Shown: positions 13,868-14,830 of the stretch, piece after piece
Numbering within the stretch: position 1 is the first letter of the stretch
Layout: each line of letters begins with the position of its first letter
From: Anaerobutyricum faecale
Lineage (GTDB): Bacteria > Bacillota > Clostridia > Lachnospirales > Lachnospiraceae
Assembly (NCBI GenBank): GCA_019119645.1
Contig: DWWR01000096.1
Span: forward strand, 1 to 14,830
Reading direction: 5' to 3'
DNA length: 14,830 nt
Notes under the pieces: generated by a model
Seen by the model: the letters and a program-made list of their open reading frames with translations, nothing else
Database searches by the model: none
What the model was told of the DNA's origin: nothing
Made by a program: the position numbers and the translations under genes

Positions 13868-14253
13868 GATAAAACTTCCGGTTCTGAATCAGACCGGGCG
13901 CTGCTCCTAGATTATCAGGCATCCTCCGCCAGAGAATGGATTTCTATGATCACACCGGTTTTGAAGAAATACAAAGCTATTACAAAGGCGATTCGGACAA
14001 AGCCGTTAGAAAAGGAATCTCTTCAGTCACAGAAAAAGAAATATGACAACTTATCTGATCAGCTGACAGAGATCAGGTTTATCAGAAGTTATATGCCACG
14101 ATGGGACAGAGATTCGATGCCTCCCTGTTTCATGAATCTGTCAGTGATATAGATGACCGGCTTGGTGAAAATCTGGAAACTTTCTATGAACAGGCTTATC
14201 AAAACCGTGCTTTATGGAAAATGGAACTCAGAAAAAACAGCCTGTCCAACTGA
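13868..14253 (+). pseudogene. Broken ORF with two in-frame TGA codons, mobile-element-like
   Basis: A coherent frame starts near MDFYDHTGFEEIQSYYKGDS (ATG 13936). It reads on through TGA at 14044 and TGA at 14056 into DRDQVYQKLYATMGQRFDA, HESVSDIDDRLGENLETFYE and a stop at 14251. Both TGAs would be CGA (Arg) after a single C-to-T change. Upstream, a different frame carries SDRALLLDYQASSARE, so a frameshift is also likely. The family is not identified; content and context suggest a plasmid or ICE accessory protein. Confidence 0.45.
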
Positions 14254-14273
14254 AGAAAAAAGTGCATGATCAT

Positions 14274-14314
14274 AAATGGTAACAGGCGGCACTAAGTACC
14301 GCCTGTTACCATTT
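14274..14314. terminator. Perfect 16-bp inverted repeat, possible bidirectional terminator
   Basis: AAATGGTAACAGGCGG (14274-14289) and its exact reverse complement (14299-14314) enclose a 9-nt loop. TTTT appears about 10 nt after the stem on the plus strand and TTTTTT after a similar gap on the minus strand. It lies 66 nt past the GH1 gene stop. Alternatively it is a recombination or element-end remnant bordering the broken region. Confidence 0.5.
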
Positions 14315-14379
14315 AGTTAGACTTTTATCGAGGGCTTACACCTGTCTAGCAGCCCTGTCAGGAATAAAGCTTCTGTTCT

Positions 14380-14830
14380 CTACTCCTCTTCAAAGATCTC
14401 TTTCCCGTTTGTCTCAATGACTTTTTTGTACCAGTAGAAGCTGTCCTTTTTGAAGCGCTCAAGTGTGCCTCCCTCCTCTTCTTCCCGGTCCACATAAATG
14501 AAGCCATATCGCTTCTGATATCCGTTCAGCCAGCTCAGAAGGTCGGTGAAGGACCAGGTGCAGTAGGCCAGTACCTGGCAGCCCTCTTCCACAGCTTCTC
14601 CCAGCGCCTTGATATGCTCCTTCAGGTAGCAGATCCTGTACTCGTCATGTATCTGACCGTCCTCAGTCTTTTTGTCAAACGCTCCCAGTCCGTTCTCAGA
14701 GATGACTATGGGCAGCGCATAGCGGCTTGTAATCTCTCTACAACAGAACTGAAGTCCCGAAGGATCGATACTCCAGTCCCAGTCTGTGGTCATCAGATAC
14801 GGATTGGCCGGATTTTTGTAAATCCCTGGC
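14380..14830 (-). CDS. GH1 6-phospho-beta-glucosidase, C-terminal part
   Basis: About 150 C-terminal residues of a family 1 glycoside hydrolase; the frame runs off the right edge of the window (5' end missing). VISENGLGAF holds the catalytic nucleophile glutamate. YCTWSFTDLLSWLNGYQKRYGFIYVDRE is the conserved aglycone and phosphate-binding region, whose Ser...Lys-x-Tyr arrangement is characteristic of 6-phospho-beta-glucosidases. RFKKDSFYWYKKVIETNG is the standard C-terminal helix. It hydrolyses phosphorylated beta-glucosides such as cellobiose or aryl glucoside 6-phosphates imported by a PTS, in the cytoplasm. PTS genes are not within the window, so partners are inferred. The stop is at 14380. 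Confidence 0.92.
   Translation of the reverse strand, partial: PGIYKNPANPYLMTTDWDWSIDPSGLQFCCREITSRYALPIVISENGLGAFDKKTEDGQIHDEYRICYLKEHIKALGEAVEEGCQVLAYCTWSFTDLLSWLNGYQKRYGFIYVDREEEEGGTLERFKKDSFYWYKKVIETNGKEIFEEE

Noticed and set aside
13936..14253. TGA codons as selenocysteine or recoded tryptophan.
   Set aside because: No SECIS-like hairpin was seen after either TGA, the spacing is odd, and all other genes use TGA as stop; simple CGA-to-TGA decay is enough.

Overview
The window reads as chromosomal DNA of a low-to-mid GC anaerobic Firmicute, most likely a gut Lachnospiraceae/Clostridia relative. The basis is the AGGAGG-type ribosome sites before nearly every gene, clostridial family types (a CD3324-like small protein, a clostridial ISF-like flavoprotein, an FtsX-type ABC exporter with its own two-component system, PadR plus MATE) and AT-rich intergenic spacers. 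No rRNA, tRNA, CRISPR array or intact insertion sequence was found.

Region 1 (1-1950, minus strand) is an ECF sigma operon. A GTG-started sigma factor overlaps a two-helix membrane protein, which overlaps a membrane-anchored double zinc-ribbon protein. A TGAACC-N17-GTATC promoter lies upstream and a terminator closes the unit. Region 2 (1951-7547, minus) is a sensing and export operon: flavoprotein, OmpR-type response regulator, histidine kinase, ABC ATPase and an 8-helix FtsX-type permease. A hairpin terminator sits between the kinase and the ABC genes. A second promoter appears to lie in that hairpin's own left arm, so transcripts from it would escape termination.

Region 3 (7579-10499) looks like a xenobiotic-resistance neighbourhood: a Vat/CatB-type O-acetyltransferase and a PadR regulator on the minus strand, with a divergent MATE efflux pump. 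The PadR/MATE spacer is almost mirror-symmetric: two identical 17-bp palindromes lie in two opposed promoters. Region 4 (10577-11603, minus) holds a CD3324-family HTH-like small protein, an unusual interleaved-helix leader that contains a 29-codon ORF, and a short isoprenylcysteine methyltransferase-like membrane protein.

Region 5 (11627-14320) is a mosaic. It has one intact two-gene unit (XRE regulator plus membrane protein, with a perfect 18-bp inverted repeat over its promoter). Around it are broken pieces: a phage/ICE-type protein start, an AbiEi-like antitoxin fragment, an unidentified membrane protein, an NB-ARC/TPR-type fragment and an ORF with two in-frame TGA codons. This looks like an old integration and deletion hotspot. 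The window ends in the C-terminal part of a GH1 6-phospho-beta-glucosidase on the minus strand.
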